Notes under the pieces: generated by a model
The model's database searches: none
The model's input: the letters and a program-made list of their open reading frames with translations, nothing else
What the model was told of the DNA's origin: nothing
Made by a program: the position numbers and the translations under genes
Shown: piece after piece, positions 43,869 to 52,548 of the stretch
Position numbering within the stretch: position 1 is the stretch's first letter
How the letters are laid out: each line of letters starts with the position of its first letter
Source of the DNA: Myxococcales bacterium
GTDB taxonomy: Bacteria > Myxococcota_A > Polyangia > Polyangiales > Ga0077539
Assembly: GCA_016793325.1 (NCBI GenBank)
Contig: JAEUKI010000016.1
Location: 1 to 64,000 of the forward strand
Reading direction: 5' to 3'
DNA: 64,000 nt

Positions 43869-45953
43869 ATGCGTCGCTTGCTTGTTCCTACGCTGTTCTC
43901 GGTCGCTGGGTTGGTGGGGTGTTCGATGCCGGAGGGGACGGACGCCGGTCGAACCGACGCGCGCTCGGACGTGCGCGACGCGACGGCTGACGTTCGCGTC
44001 AACGACGTGCAAGAGCCGCTCGATGTGCCGACCTCCGACGTCGTGTCGGACACACCGACGCAAGACACCGGCGTCGATACGGGCGCGCCCGACAGCGCGC
44101 AAGGGTGCGTCGATCGCGACCGCGACAACTACGGAACGGGCGCAGGCTGCATGGGCCCCGACTGCAACGACGACAATCCAGCGGTCAACGGCGGCGCGAC
44201 CGAGCTCTGCGACGGCATCGACAACGACTGCGACACGATGGTCGACGAAGACCTCGGCCGCTCGTCCTGCGGCATGGGCGCGTGCATGCGCTCGGTCGAC
44301 AACTGCGTGATGGGCCGACCGCAGCGCTGCGAGCCCGGGATGGTCATGCCCGAGACGTGCAACGGCATGGACGACGACTGCGACGGGACGATCGACAACG
44401 GCGTCGGAGCCACCGCTTGCTACACAGGCCCGATGGGCACGCAGGACGTCGGTCGCTGTCGCGCGGGCGCCCGCGGATGCCCCGGCGGAATGCCGAGCGC
44501 GTGCATGGGCGAAGTGCTTCCGGGCGCCGAGACGTGCAACGGCATCGACGACAACTGCGACGGAACGACGGACGAAGGGCTCTCGGTCGCGTGCTACTCG
44601 GGCCCAGCGGGCACCCGAGACATCGGCCGTTGCCGCGGTGGAATGCGCAACTGCGCGGGCGGCTCGATGACGGGCTGCCTCGGCGAAGTGACGCCTTCGA
44701 CCGAGAGCTGCAACAACGCCGACGACGACTGCAACGGAACGGTCGACGACGGGATCGCCCCCATCCCGTGCTACTCGGGACCGTCGGGCACACAAAACGT
44801 CGGCCGATGCCGCGGCGGCAATCGCGTGTGCTCGATGGGCTCGATGACGGCGTGCACGGGCGAGATCGTTCCTGTGCCCGAGGTGTGCGGCAACGGCGTG
44901 GACGAAGACTGCAACGGGATGGTCGACGACGGCTGCGGCGTGTGCACGCCAGGCCAGACGCGGACGTGTTACACGGGCCCCGTCGGCAGCGCGGGTGTGG
45001 GCATCTGCCGATCGGGCACCGAGACGTGCACTGCCGCGCGCGTGTGGAGCGGAACGTGCGTCGGCGAAGTGTTGCCCGCGGCCGCCGAGACGTGCGCCAA
45101 CATGCTCGACGACAACTGCAACAGCGCCACGGACGAAGGCTGCATGGTGTGCTCGCCGACGGTCACCAACGACACGTGCGGCGCGCCCGCGGCGTACACC
45201 GTGGGCTCGACGGTCTCGGGTAACACCAACTGCGCGGCGGCGGACTACACATCGAGCTGCGGATTCACCGGCGGAGGCAACGACGTCGCGTACTCGGTCG
45301 CGCTCGACGGAACGCTTCGAACGTACACGTTCACCATGGTCGGCACCGGCTTCGACACCGTGCTCCACATGCACAGCGCCAACGCTTGCTCGACGGCGGA
45401 CGAAGTCGCGTGCAACGACGACGACATGGGCATGACGAACCGCAGCTCGTTCACGACGGGAATCATGCCTTCGGGCTCGTACTGGCTCGTCGCGGACGGC
45501 TACGGTATGGCGCCATCGAGCAATCGCGGGCCGTTTACGCTGACTTCGTCGCAGTCGGCCGAGATCAACAACGACGCGTGCACGTCGACCGCCGCCGCGC
45601 CCGCGGTGATCACCCGCAACGGAACCTACCGCGGCTCGACCGCGGGCCGCGTGAACAACTACTCGACGACGTGCGGCTCGGGGACGAACACGGCGCCCGA
45701 CGTGGTGTTTCAGATCAGCGTCCCCGCGGGGCGAACGGTGACCGTGACGACGTGCGGCTCGACGTTCGACACGGTGCTCTACGCCGCGACGACCTGCGGC
45801 GGCGCGACGCACATCGCGTGCAACGACGACTCGTGCGGCGTGCAATCGTCGATCACGCTCCCTGCGACGATGGCCGCGACGTCGTACTTCGTCGTGCTCG
45901 ACGGCTACAACGGCGCGAGCGGCTCGTACACGCTCAACGTCAGCGGCCTCTGA
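43869..45953 (+). CDS. MopE-type Cys/Asp repeat lipoprotein
   Basis: A 694-residue predicted lipoprotein (lipobox LVGC) with an Asp/Thr-rich linker. Residues ~80-430 carry about six repeats of the type CDGIDNDCDTMVDE, CNGMDDDCDGTIDN, CNGIDDNCDGTTDE and so on, the putative metal-binding motif of MopE-like proteins. Each is followed by CYSGPxGTxxVGxC. The C-terminal ~260 residues contain two pre-peptidase-C-type beta modules (the FDTVLHMHSA and FDTVLYAATTC strands). A good GAGGAG site precedes ATG 43869. It is likely exposed at the cell surface and may bind calcium or other metals; this is inference. Confidence 0.85.
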   Translation: MRRLLVPTLFSVAGLVGCSMPEGTDAGRTDARSDVRDATADVRVNDVQEPLDVPTSDVVSDTPTQDTGVDTGAPDSAQGCVDRDRDNYGTGAGCMGPDCNDDNPAVNGGATELCDGIDNDCDTMVDEDLGRSSCGMGACMRSVDNCVMGRPQRCEPGMVMPETCNGMDDDCDGTIDNGVGATACYTGPMGTQDVGRCRAGARGCPGGMPSACMGEVLPGAETCNGIDDNCDGTTDEGLSVACYSGPAGTRDIGRCRGGMRNCAGGSMTGCLGEVTPSTESCNNADDDCNGTVDDGIAPIPCYSGPSGTQNVGRCRGGNRVCSMGSMTACTGEIVPVPEVCGNGVDEDCNGMVDDGCGVCTPGQTRTCYTGPVGSAGVGICRSGTETCTAARVWSGTCVGEVLPAAAETCANMLDDNCNSATDEGCMVCSPTVTNDTCGAPAAYTVGSTVSGNTNCAAADYTSSCGFTGGGNDVAYSVALDGTLRTYTFTMVGTGFDTVLHMHSANACSTADEVACNDDDMGMTNRSSFTTGIMPSGSYWLVADGYGMAPSSNRGPFTLTSSQSAEINNDACTSTAAAPAVITRNGTYRGSTAGRVNNYSTTCGSGTNTAPDVVFQISVPAGRTVTVTTCGSTFDTVLYAATTCGGATHIACNDDSCGVQSSITLPATMAATSYFVVLDGYNGASGSYTLNVSGL

Positions 45954-46083
45954 GCGACCGCGCAGCGCGCGACAGACGCGAACGTGAACACGCGCGATCG
46001 CGAGCGGGGGGCTCAGCGTTCGCCCGTGAACCACGGCTCGATTCGCGCGGGGTCGAGCGCGCAGCGATGCGCGAGCGCGCGGC

Positions 46084-46518
46084 TCAACGACCGCGGAGCC
46101 TGAGCTCGACCATGAGGCAGCGGTCTTCGACGACGTCGATGCCGCGCGCAGCGAGCGTCGAAGCGACGGGCTCGTTGGAGATTCCGCTCTGCATCCAGAG
46201 GCACTTCGGCGAGAGCGCGAGGACGTCGTCGAGGTGCTGCGCGACGTCGGCGCTGCGTCGAAACACGACCACCATGTCGACGGGGCCCGCGATCGCGCGC
46301 AACGATCGCACGACGGGCACGCCGAGGATCTCGGTCACCTCGGGGTAGTACACAGGAACGGGGACCACCTCGAGCCCCGCGCGCTTCGCGTACGCCGGAA
46401 CATAGTGCGCCGGCTGCTCCGCGTGCGTCTCGGGCTTGATCCCGAGGACCGCGATGCGGCGCGTGTACCCGAGCACGCGCCCGACGGCGTCCTCCGTGCG
46501 AATTCGGTGATCGCTCAT
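46084..46518 (-). CDS. CoA-binding domain protein (YccU-like)
   Basis: A 144-residue single-domain protein with a Rossmann-type CoA-binding fold: RRIAVLGIKPE at the N-terminus, PVYYPEVTEILGVPVVRSL, PVDMVVVFRRSADVAQHLDD and CLWMQSGISNEPV. This is the CoA_binding_2/YccU family, whose members bind CoA but whose cellular role is unclear. The ATG at 46518 is 16 bp from the left arm of the long inverted repeat, which therefore sits in its promoter region. Confidence 0.9.
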   Translation of the reverse strand: MSDHRIRTEDAVGRVLGYTRRIAVLGIKPETHAEQPAHYVPAYAKRAGLEVVPVPVYYPEVTEILGVPVVRSLRAIAGPVDMVVVFRRSADVAQHLDDVLALSPKCLWMQSGISNEPVASTLAARGIDVVEDRCLMVELRLRGR

Positions 46519-46534
46519 GCAGCGCGAGTCTACC

Positions 46535-46785
46535 GGGACGGTGCTCTGATTGTGAAATTCGCGATCTACCGCAGCCACGATCAGTCCAATCGCTTGGGTA
46601 CCCAAACAACAAATTGCCAAAATCGCAGTTTTTGACGTCAAACTCGGAAAGTTTGGATATTGAAATCACAGGATAATTTGGCGACCAGCCCCCAAATCTC
46701 GTGTCAAACACCCAAACAGTCCAGCATCAATCTGCCGCATCGACACTGCGGTAGATCGCAATTTTCACAATCAGAGCACCGTCCC
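46535..46785. mobile_element. MITE-like element with 40-bp terminal inverted repeats
   Basis: The left arm 46535-46574 (starts GGGACGGTGCTCTGATTGTG) and the right arm 46746-46785 are inverted copies with 38 of 40 positions matching. The 171 bp between them are AT-richer than the surroundings and contain a perfect palindrome TTTGACGTCAAA at 46631-46642. There is no transposase. Total length 251 bp. No clear target-site duplication was found. It occupies the divergent promoter region of the CoA-binding protein and hydrolase genes. Confidence 0.7.
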
Positions 46786-46818
46786 CACCCGTTGTCCCTT
46801 CCCGTCGCCCCATTGACA

Positions 46819-46844
46819 CTAACACCATTAGCTAACACTATTAG
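46819..46844. promoter_or_regulatory. Tandem CTAA-N5-TTAG operator before the hydrolase-TetR operon
   Basis: CTAACACCATTAG (46819-46831) and CTAACACTATTAG (46832-46844) are two directly adjacent dyads, each with perfect CTAA/TTAG arms. They end 3 bp before the ATG at 46848. TTGACA at 46813-46818 could be a -35 box and CACTAT (46836-46841) a -10; the transcript would then start near 46848, giving a leaderless mRNA. The TetR-type regulator encoded second in the operon is the obvious ligand. Confidence 0.65.
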
Positions 46845-46847
46845 CTC

Positions 46848-47708
46848 ATGACCCCATCGCAGCTCCGCTTCGCTCCCTCTGCCGAAGGCCGCATCGCGTA
46901 CGACGACCTCGCCCCCACGACCGCTTCGCACGAGCGCGTGTTTCTCTGCGCCCCTTCGCTCGGCGACACGCGCGCCGAGTACCGCGCGATCGCTCCCGAG
47001 CTCGCCCAGCGCGGGCGCGTCTTGTCCATGGACCTCCCGGGCCACGGCGAGAGCGACACGACCTTCACCCGCTACGACGCCGACGCCCTCGCGGACACGA
47101 TGATCGCGACGCTCGATCACGCGGGCGTCGAGCGCGCCGTGCTCGTCGGCTGCTCGGTCTCGGGCGGCGCGGCCATCGTCGCCGCGGCGCGCGCCCCCGA
47201 GCGCGTCGAGGGGCTCGTGCTCCTCGCGCCCTTTACCCGCAAAGCGCGCGGCGAATACGCGCTCGGGCTGCTCATGGGCGCGCTCTTCGGCGGCCCCTGG
47301 GCCGGCTCGGTGTGGAGCTCTTACTACCGCTCGCTCTACAAGCGAACTCGCCCCGAAGACCTCGAGGCGCACATCGATTCGCTTCGCGCGATGCTCCGTG
47401 ATCCAGCGCGCCGACGGGCGCTCGTGGCGACGATCCGCGGGAGCAAAGGCCCCGTGCAAGCGCGGCGCGCGAGCGTAAAGGCCCCCACCGAGATCGTGTT
47501 CGGCAGCAAAGACCCCGACTTCTCGTCTCCTGCGGACGAAGCGAGGATCTTGTGCGAGGCCATCGGAGCGCACGCGCAGAGCGCGCTGCTCGACGGACTC
47601 GGTCACTACCCGCACGTCGAGGCCCCGAGCGCGGTGCTCGCGCGTATCGACGTGCTGCTCGCGCGCCTCGACGAGCGCTCCTCGCCGGTGGCAAGGTCCG
47701 CCTCGTGA
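46848..47708 (+). CDS. Alpha/beta hydrolase
   Basis: A 286-residue hydrolase. The oxyanion region (FLCAPSLGDTRAEYR), MDLPGHGESD, the nucleophile elbow GCSVSGG with the catalytic Ser, a LLAPFTRK strand after it, and GLGHYPHVEAPSAV with the catalytic His give the expected order; an Asp in the FGSKDPDF segment completes the triad. No signal peptide. It starts at ATG 46848 immediately after the tandem operator with no visible Shine-Dalgarno sequence. It shares 4 bp with the TetR gene (GTGA), so the repressor and hydrolase are coexpressed. The substrate may be the inducer or a related compound. Confidence 0.88.
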   Translation: MTPSQLRFAPSAEGRIAYDDLAPTTASHERVFLCAPSLGDTRAEYRAIAPELAQRGRVLSMDLPGHGESDTTFTRYDADALADTMIATLDHAGVERAVLVGCSVSGGAAIVAAARAPERVEGLVLLAPFTRKARGEYALGLLMGALFGGPWAGSVWSSYYRSLYKRTRPEDLEAHIDSLRAMLRDPARRRALVATIRGSKGPVQARRASVKAPTEIVFGSKDPDFSSPADEARILCEAIGAHAQSALLDGLGHYPHVEAPSAVLARIDVLLARLDERSSPVARSAS

Positions 47709-48262
47709 ATCGCGAGCGCTTCGACTCGATCCTCGACACCGCCGTCGCGCTCATCGACAACGAAGGCGAAGCCGCCCTCGGGTGGAACCGCGTCGCCCAA
47801 GCGCTCGGCGTCAAACCGCCCTCTCTCTACAATCACTTCGACAACATTCAGTCCCTTCGAAAGCACGTCGCGCTGCGCGGCTGGGTCGCGTTCGCCGACG
47901 AGGCCACGCAAGGGTGCGCCCGCGCGCGGAGCCCCGAGGGCTCGCTGCGCGCGATCGCCAACGCGTACCGAGCGCTCGCCAAGGCGCGGCCCGGGCTCTT
48001 CGCGGTCATGAACACCACGCAGATCGCGCTCGACGATCGAGACTTCGCGCCGATCGCGACGCGACTGCTGAAGCTCTTCGACGAGCCGCTCGAGGCCCTC
48101 GGCGTGAGCGCCGCGAACCGCGTGCACGCGATCCGCGCGATGCGGTCGGCGATCCACGGGTTCGTGCACCTCGAGTCCGCGGGACAATTCGCGATGGACG
48201 CGAACGTCGACCGCTCGTTTCAGTGGCTGATCGAGACGTTCGTGAAGGGGGTCGTCGAGTGA
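47705..48262 (+). CDS. TetR/AcrR-family repressor
   Basis: A 185-residue regulator. The N-terminal HTH (RFDSILDTAVALIDNEGEAALGWNRVAQALGVKPPSLYNHFDNIQSLRKHV) is a clear TetR type. The C-terminal helical domain would bind an unknown ligand. The start is GTG 47705, overlapping the hydrolase stop. It is expected to bind the tandem CTAA-N5-TTAG site upstream of the operon, autoregulating it. It ends 3 bp before the convergent LuxR-type gene. Confidence 0.9.
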   Translation: MNRERFDSILDTAVALIDNEGEAALGWNRVAQALGVKPPSLYNHFDNIQSLRKHVALRGWVAFADEATQGCARARSPEGSLRAIANAYRALAKARPGLFAVMNTTQIALDDRDFAPIATRLLKLFDEPLEALGVSAANRVHAIRAMRSAIHGFVHLESAGQFAMDANVDRSFQWLIETFVKGVVE

Positions 48263-48265
48263 CGC

Positions 48266-48781
48266 TCACCCGCGACGACCGCTGATCGCGTCGTGAAGGA
48301 TTTGCATCACGAGCGACTCGGTGTCCGGAGCGCGTGCTTTTGTTCGAAGGCGCCGAAGCTGTGTTTTGACGGTCTCTGTGCTGACTTCGAGCCGATCGCC
48401 GACGCACTTCAAGGGGACGCCTTCTACGCACAAGCGAACGATGTCGCGTTGCTGCTGACTCCATCGATACTGCTGAGCAGCACGATCGACCGCGGCCGCG
48501 AGCGGATCGCGTGTTGATCGAAGGCGCGGCACGACCAGCGTCTGCATCGCCGCTTGCGAGCCAGCGATCAAAAGACTGACGCGCGTTGAAGATGCCACGC
48601 TCAACAGCCGGTCCGTCGGTTGGTCGGCCACCAACACGACCGCTCGCTCGCTTGCTCGCGACGCCCGCTGAACAACACGAAGGATCACCTCGGTTGTGTC
48701 CGTCGGAACGTCGTGCAAATCGACCACCACGAGCGCATCCGCAGCAAGAGGACGAAGAGTCGAGGAGTTTGTTTTCCGCAC
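48266..48781 (-). CDS. LuxR-type HTH protein with truncated N-terminal domain
   Basis: A 171-residue protein. The C-terminal ~65 residues are a LuxR/NarL HTH (QQQRDIVRLCVEGVPLKCVGDRLEVSTETVKTQLRRLRTK). The N-terminal ~95 residues (ALVVVDLHDVPTD..., AVVLVADQPTD) look like the second part of a receiver or PAS-like domain; the first strands are missing. The start codon is GTG 48781 and the frame closes at a TGA 18 bp further upstream. A frameshift or a short diverged regulator are both possible. It is convergent with the TetR gene. Confidence 0.65.
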   Translation of the reverse strand: MRKTNSSTLRPLAADALVVVDLHDVPTDTTEVILRVVQRASRASERAVVLVADQPTDRLLSVASSTRVSLLIAGSQAAMQTLVVPRLRSTRDPLAAAVDRAAQQYRWSQQQRDIVRLCVEGVPLKCVGDRLEVSTETVKTQLRRLRTKARAPDTESLVMQILHDAISGRRG

Positions 48782-49159
48782 TTCCCACGACTGCTTCGAT
48801 CAGATTCGAATCCATACTCGACACCCCAGCAAGGCACTCGAGCTCAGCGAACGAGCCCCAATAAGCCTCCAATTCTAGCGAACACTCGCTGATCCATCTC
48901 ACCGTGACCACGTGTCGTTGCATCGCAGCCCACACCCCAGTGCGACGGGTTGCGCACATCTCGATGCGCGGCGAACGACAAGGGATTCGTCCTCGCTGAG
49001 TCACCCGCCTGTCCCCCACCGTGGGGGACAGACACGGGCTCGTTCGCGAGCCACCGTATCGGCGAGGCTCGCTCGAAGTTGCGCGGGCACGAGTCGAAGG
49101 ACGAAGCGCGGTCAATCACCGAGCACGACGAACGATCGTCGCGTAGGATATTCGCCACG
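48782..49159. other. Divergent intergenic region with a 23-bp palindrome
   Basis: This 378-bp region separates the LuxR-type gene from the vWA lipoprotein gene. It contains a perfect palindrome at 49009-49031 (arms CTGTCCCCCAC and GTGGGGGACAG around one central base). A 17-codon frame starting ATG GAT CAG is present but has no support. No reliable promoter pair was found. Confidence 0.6.
49009..49031. promoter_or_regulatory. Perfect 11-1-11 palindrome
   Basis: CTGTCCCCCAC and GTGGGGGACAG are exact inverted arms around a single C. It is 129 bp upstream of the vWA lipoprotein start and about 230 bp upstream of the LuxR-type gene. It could be an operator for a dimeric regulator or a strong hairpin; no T-run follows. 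Confidence 0.5.
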
Positions 49160-50185
49160 ATGAAACAGTGGATCACAGGCGTGGGGATCGCCCTCGGGGC
49201 GATGATGGGGACCGGGTGCGGGGCCAAAACGGGGCTCGTGGTGCCGTGTATCGCAACCTACCAAATTGAGCGACCGCAAATCATGTTCGTCATCGACCGA
49301 TCGGGTTCGATGGCAGCACGCAGTACCGATGGACGAACGAGTTGGGAGGGACTCGTCACGGCGATGCGCGAATTTTTGCCGCAACTACAAGGAACAGCCG
49401 ATGTCGGCGTCACGTTCTTTCCTGCGAGCAACGCCCCGCCTGAGGATCCATGCATTGCGGACACTGCGCCAACTGTGGCGGTCACTGAAGACGTCGGCGC
49501 CACTCTCAGAGCCATCGAATTCGCGCGCCCCAGTGGAGGAACACCGACGTTCGAGGGACTGCGCGTTGCCTTCGAAAGCCTACGGCAGAATTCGCGACCA
49601 AACAGAGTGATCGTATTGGTCACCGACGGAGGAGCGGCGTGCAATGGCGAACTCGACACAAGGACCTGCACGTGCGCAGTAGAAAATCAATGCCGAGGTG
49701 AACCCAACGCTCGATTCTCGCCGTGCCTCGACCAGGAGAGAATCGTCGATCTGGTGAGCCGAGCGCGACGCGACGGGATCACAGTGATCGCCGTGGGAAT
49801 TCTCGAGGCATCTAGCTCAGAATACTCGCGGCGCATCTTCGAGCAGTTTCTCAACCAGGTCGCCGCAGCCGGAGGGTTCTCGGCGATGGGTACGGGGCGC
49901 TTCTATCCCGCCAATCGAGCCAGAGAGGCCGGAACCGCACTCTTGGAGTCGATCGCAACTCCGACGCACTGTCGACTACGCGAGAGCCGACGGCTCCGAG
50001 CGGCGGCTGCTCTGACGTCCAACCTTACATCGATTCGACCGGCCGAAGACCAGCCAAACGGCTGGGTTCGATCGGCAGCCGATCCCTCGATCATCGAACT
50101 TCGGGGGGAAGCATGCACAACCGCGATACAACTTCGAATTTCGGAGTGGCGCGCGTCACTTCCCAGCTATTGCCACGAGCCGTAG
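49160..50185 (+). CDS. von Willebrand A domain lipoprotein
   Basis: A 341-residue predicted lipoprotein with lipobox GTGCGAKTGL. The vWA domain begins QIMFVIDRSGSM, whose DxSxS forms the MIDAS metal site; TPTFEGL provides the MIDAS Thr and VLVTDGG the Asp. An insertion with several Cys (CTCAVENQC) follows. The ATG at 49160 fits the signal peptide. Codon use is visibly less GC-biased than in the flanking genes. It shares the GCGAKTGL lipobox with the next gene, 69 bp downstream on the same strand, suggesting a common origin or partnership. Myxobacterial vWA lipoproteins of this type are frequent, but their role is not known. Confidence 0.8.
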   Translation: MKQWITGVGIALGAMMGTGCGAKTGLVVPCIATYQIERPQIMFVIDRSGSMAARSTDGRTSWEGLVTAMREFLPQLQGTADVGVTFFPASNAPPEDPCIADTAPTVAVTEDVGATLRAIEFARPSGGTPTFEGLRVAFESLRQNSRPNRVIVLVTDGGAACNGELDTRTCTCAVENQCRGEPNARFSPCLDQERIVDLVSRARRDGITVIAVGILEASSSEYSRRIFEQFLNQVAAAGGFSAMGTGRFYPANRAREAGTALLESIATPTHCRLRESRRLRAAAALTSNLTSIRPAEDQPNGWVRSAADPSIIELRGEACTTAIQLRISEWRASLPSYCHEP

Positions 50186-50254
50186 CCAATTCTGAAACGA
50201 TCGCAACAGACCGGCGTCGAACCCAACCAGTTCGAAGCCGGGACACGGGGAACT

Positions 50255-52492
50255 ATGAAACAATTCGAACACTGCCTACGCAGCCAGCTGGGTATTCAAT
50301 CGATTGCTTTCGCACTCACAGCTAGTAGTCTTGTGACGAACGGATGCGGAGCCAAGACTGGGCTAGACCCATGGGAAGCGGGCCCGCCCCCTCCGCCGAA
50401 CAACTACTCAGACTCGCAGTCAGACGCACTTTCGGACGCTACCTTCGACGGTTCGCCAGGGCAGGCAGAAGGCACGTACGTATCCAGCGTATGCCAATGC
50501 GGACTGTGCTTCGATCGCGCATTTTGTGTCAATCGCACGACCTTCACAGTGCGCTCATTATCTCCCGGGGTGGAGTGCGACCCCTCTACCGAATTGGCGT
50601 CGAAGCCCGTAAGCGCACTATTGCATTCCACTCCGGGAGCAACGTTGATCCACTGCATCAGCGAAGCATACTCACACAGTACGCCGGGGCCTGCGAGCTG
50701 TCAGCCAAGTCGAGCGATGCCTCAAGCTACTCGCGCCAACGAAGAAATCGTGGCTCCCGCCTACGACACAGGCAACCTCACCTGCTACTTCGACTCGACT
50801 GAGGTTCGAACACGGAGTCGATATCCACAGACATCGGACTGGGAGTTCGCTCGCGGCCGAAACGGGTATTGCAACCGTTGGTTGCCTTCGAGCACCCCCG
50901 GCTCTGTAGTCCCGCCTCTTCCGCGCGGCAGCTGCGGTACAGTCGCGGCCAGAGGCTGGGACCCCACCGATGCAGGTCTGCAAGTCAACGGAGGCGTCGA
51001 GTTTGCCGCGTTCGCTTCGCAGTTTATGTGCCCGAAGCGCCTCCTGACGCCCGACCAAAAGTTCTGCATTGCAGGTGGCACCAATTGGAGAGACTCGGAC
51101 TACCTCACTGCCGCTGACGACATCTCTCGACGCTATTGCGCGCTACTTGGTCCAATCTACAACTGGCAACAAACTCTGACTGACACGGGAACGCCGCGTC
51201 CCCGGTTCATGTGTTTCGCGCGAGCAGACTGCAACGCCCAGCGGACCATCGAGCGCAACACCTGCTACCCGAGCGCCAGCATCGATCCTGGTCACTCCGA
51301 GACGGGAAACCGCTACGCTACTGCCTCCGTCGGCGCGGCGTCGGTCAAGGTATCGCAGCGCAGCAATCCATCCATCAGTTTGTCGGTAGCAGCGAATGCA
51401 TCCGCTTCCATCGATCTTTCGCAAAGCGGACGCGTCATTGTATCTGAATTGGTGATCGATCAGGTATCCCCGACGACGTTTATGGGAACAAACATCGCCT
51501 CGACAATGGCAAGAAGTTCTGATGTCTGGATCGGACTCTGGAACGCCGCGACGTCACGCTTTGAGATTGACGCGAGCACGGGGCAACTTCAGGTTCGAAG
51601 CAGCATCGGAGGCGCGCCGTTCTGGAACCAGTACACCACCGCAGGATCGCCTGCGCCGTACATCGAACAATCTGGGAATGCACTCATTCTTCACGCTACT
51701 GTCGAAGACCTCAGCAACGATCTTTCGATTCAACTCGACGCAGTGTTGACCCCAACTGCGCCTCAGCCGACAGCACTCATACACGGCTCTCCGACTGCCG
51801 TTGGAGCACCGATCGAGACCGAGTGCACAGGCCCATCTGGCGCATCTCTCACAGTTACGGGAACCGCGACATCGGGCCAGCCATCGGTTGCGGCGCACTA
51901 TTCTTGGATGTTCGTCGGCGCCGACGGCAACTACACGTTTACTCAGAATAGTCCGAACATCACCCTCCAGCTGCCTCTCGAAGACGCCAACATCCCCCCG
52001 CGAGTGCTTTCGCTCGTCTCGAGGCGCGGAGATCTCATCGCACGCGATGACATTGGAGTACGTGCGGTCGACCACACCCCACCCACGGTTACGCAGTCCG
52101 CGTGGAAGCTCGACTGCGGTTGGGGTACTTCGATTGCCGATCCGATTGTCAATGCGCCGACTGCGTGTGCAGCTCCTCGACCTTCTACTTCGGACTTGTG
52201 CTCGTCGGTCGACTATCGCGAGATTCTCGCGGTTCGGGTATACGACTATCCTAGCAATGCGCTTCTCTTCGAGCAACACTACACAGACGGTCGGCAGTGC
52301 TTCAGTCCGCTCGCAGGTAGGCTCGATGCACAACTTTCGACTGTCGACTACGAGATCGACTACCGTGTTCGGGACCATTGGGGCAACTGGTCTGCTCCGC
52401 GTCGTTGGCGTGGTTGGTTCTACACAGCGGCAGCATCTCTGCAGTGCTCAGCGCCAGCACAACCAGTGACGATTAGCGACTCGAACATCTGA
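50255..52492 (+). CDS. Large exported lipoprotein, unrecognised
   Basis: A 745-residue predicted lipoprotein: signal peptide ending LVTNGCGAKTGL, a Pro-rich linker, a long Cys-containing N-terminal half (CQCGLCFDRAFCVN, CFARADCNAQ), a beta-rich middle (VKVSQRSNPSISLSVAANASAS) and a C-terminal part with Ig-like strands (HYSWMFVGADGNYTF, DYRVRDHWGNW). No family is recognised. Base composition is lower in GC: sampled lines 51481-51540 and 52021-52080 contain 29 and 38 G+C of 60. It may have been acquired or be under relaxed codon selection. Confidence 0.7.
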   Translation: MKQFEHCLRSQLGIQSIAFALTASSLVTNGCGAKTGLDPWEAGPPPPPNNYSDSQSDALSDATFDGSPGQAEGTYVSSVCQCGLCFDRAFCVNRTTFTVRSLSPGVECDPSTELASKPVSALLHSTPGATLIHCISEAYSHSTPGPASCQPSRAMPQATRANEEIVAPAYDTGNLTCYFDSTEVRTRSRYPQTSDWEFARGRNGYCNRWLPSSTPGSVVPPLPRGSCGTVAARGWDPTDAGLQVNGGVEFAAFASQFMCPKRLLTPDQKFCIAGGTNWRDSDYLTAADDISRRYCALLGPIYNWQQTLTDTGTPRPRFMCFARADCNAQRTIERNTCYPSASIDPGHSETGNRYATASVGAASVKVSQRSNPSISLSVAANASASIDLSQSGRVIVSELVIDQVSPTTFMGTNIASTMARSSDVWIGLWNAATSRFEIDASTGQLQVRSSIGGAPFWNQYTTAGSPAPYIEQSGNALILHATVEDLSNDLSIQLDAVLTPTAPQPTALIHGSPTAVGAPIETECTGPSGASLTVTGTATSGQPSVAAHYSWMFVGADGNYTFTQNSPNITLQLPLEDANIPPRVLSLVSRRGDLIARDDIGVRAVDHTPPTVTQSAWKLDCGWGTSIADPIVNAPTACAAPRPSTSDLCSSVDYREILAVRVYDYPSNALLFEQHYTDGRQCFSPLAGRLDAQLSTVDYEIDYRVRDHWGNWSAPRRWRGWFYTAAASLQCSAPAQPVTISDSNI

Positions 52493-52548
52493 CGCTCCCA
52501 GCAAACCGCTCCGTTGGCATCGCGCTCCGTCGCGTCCTCGAGTGACGC

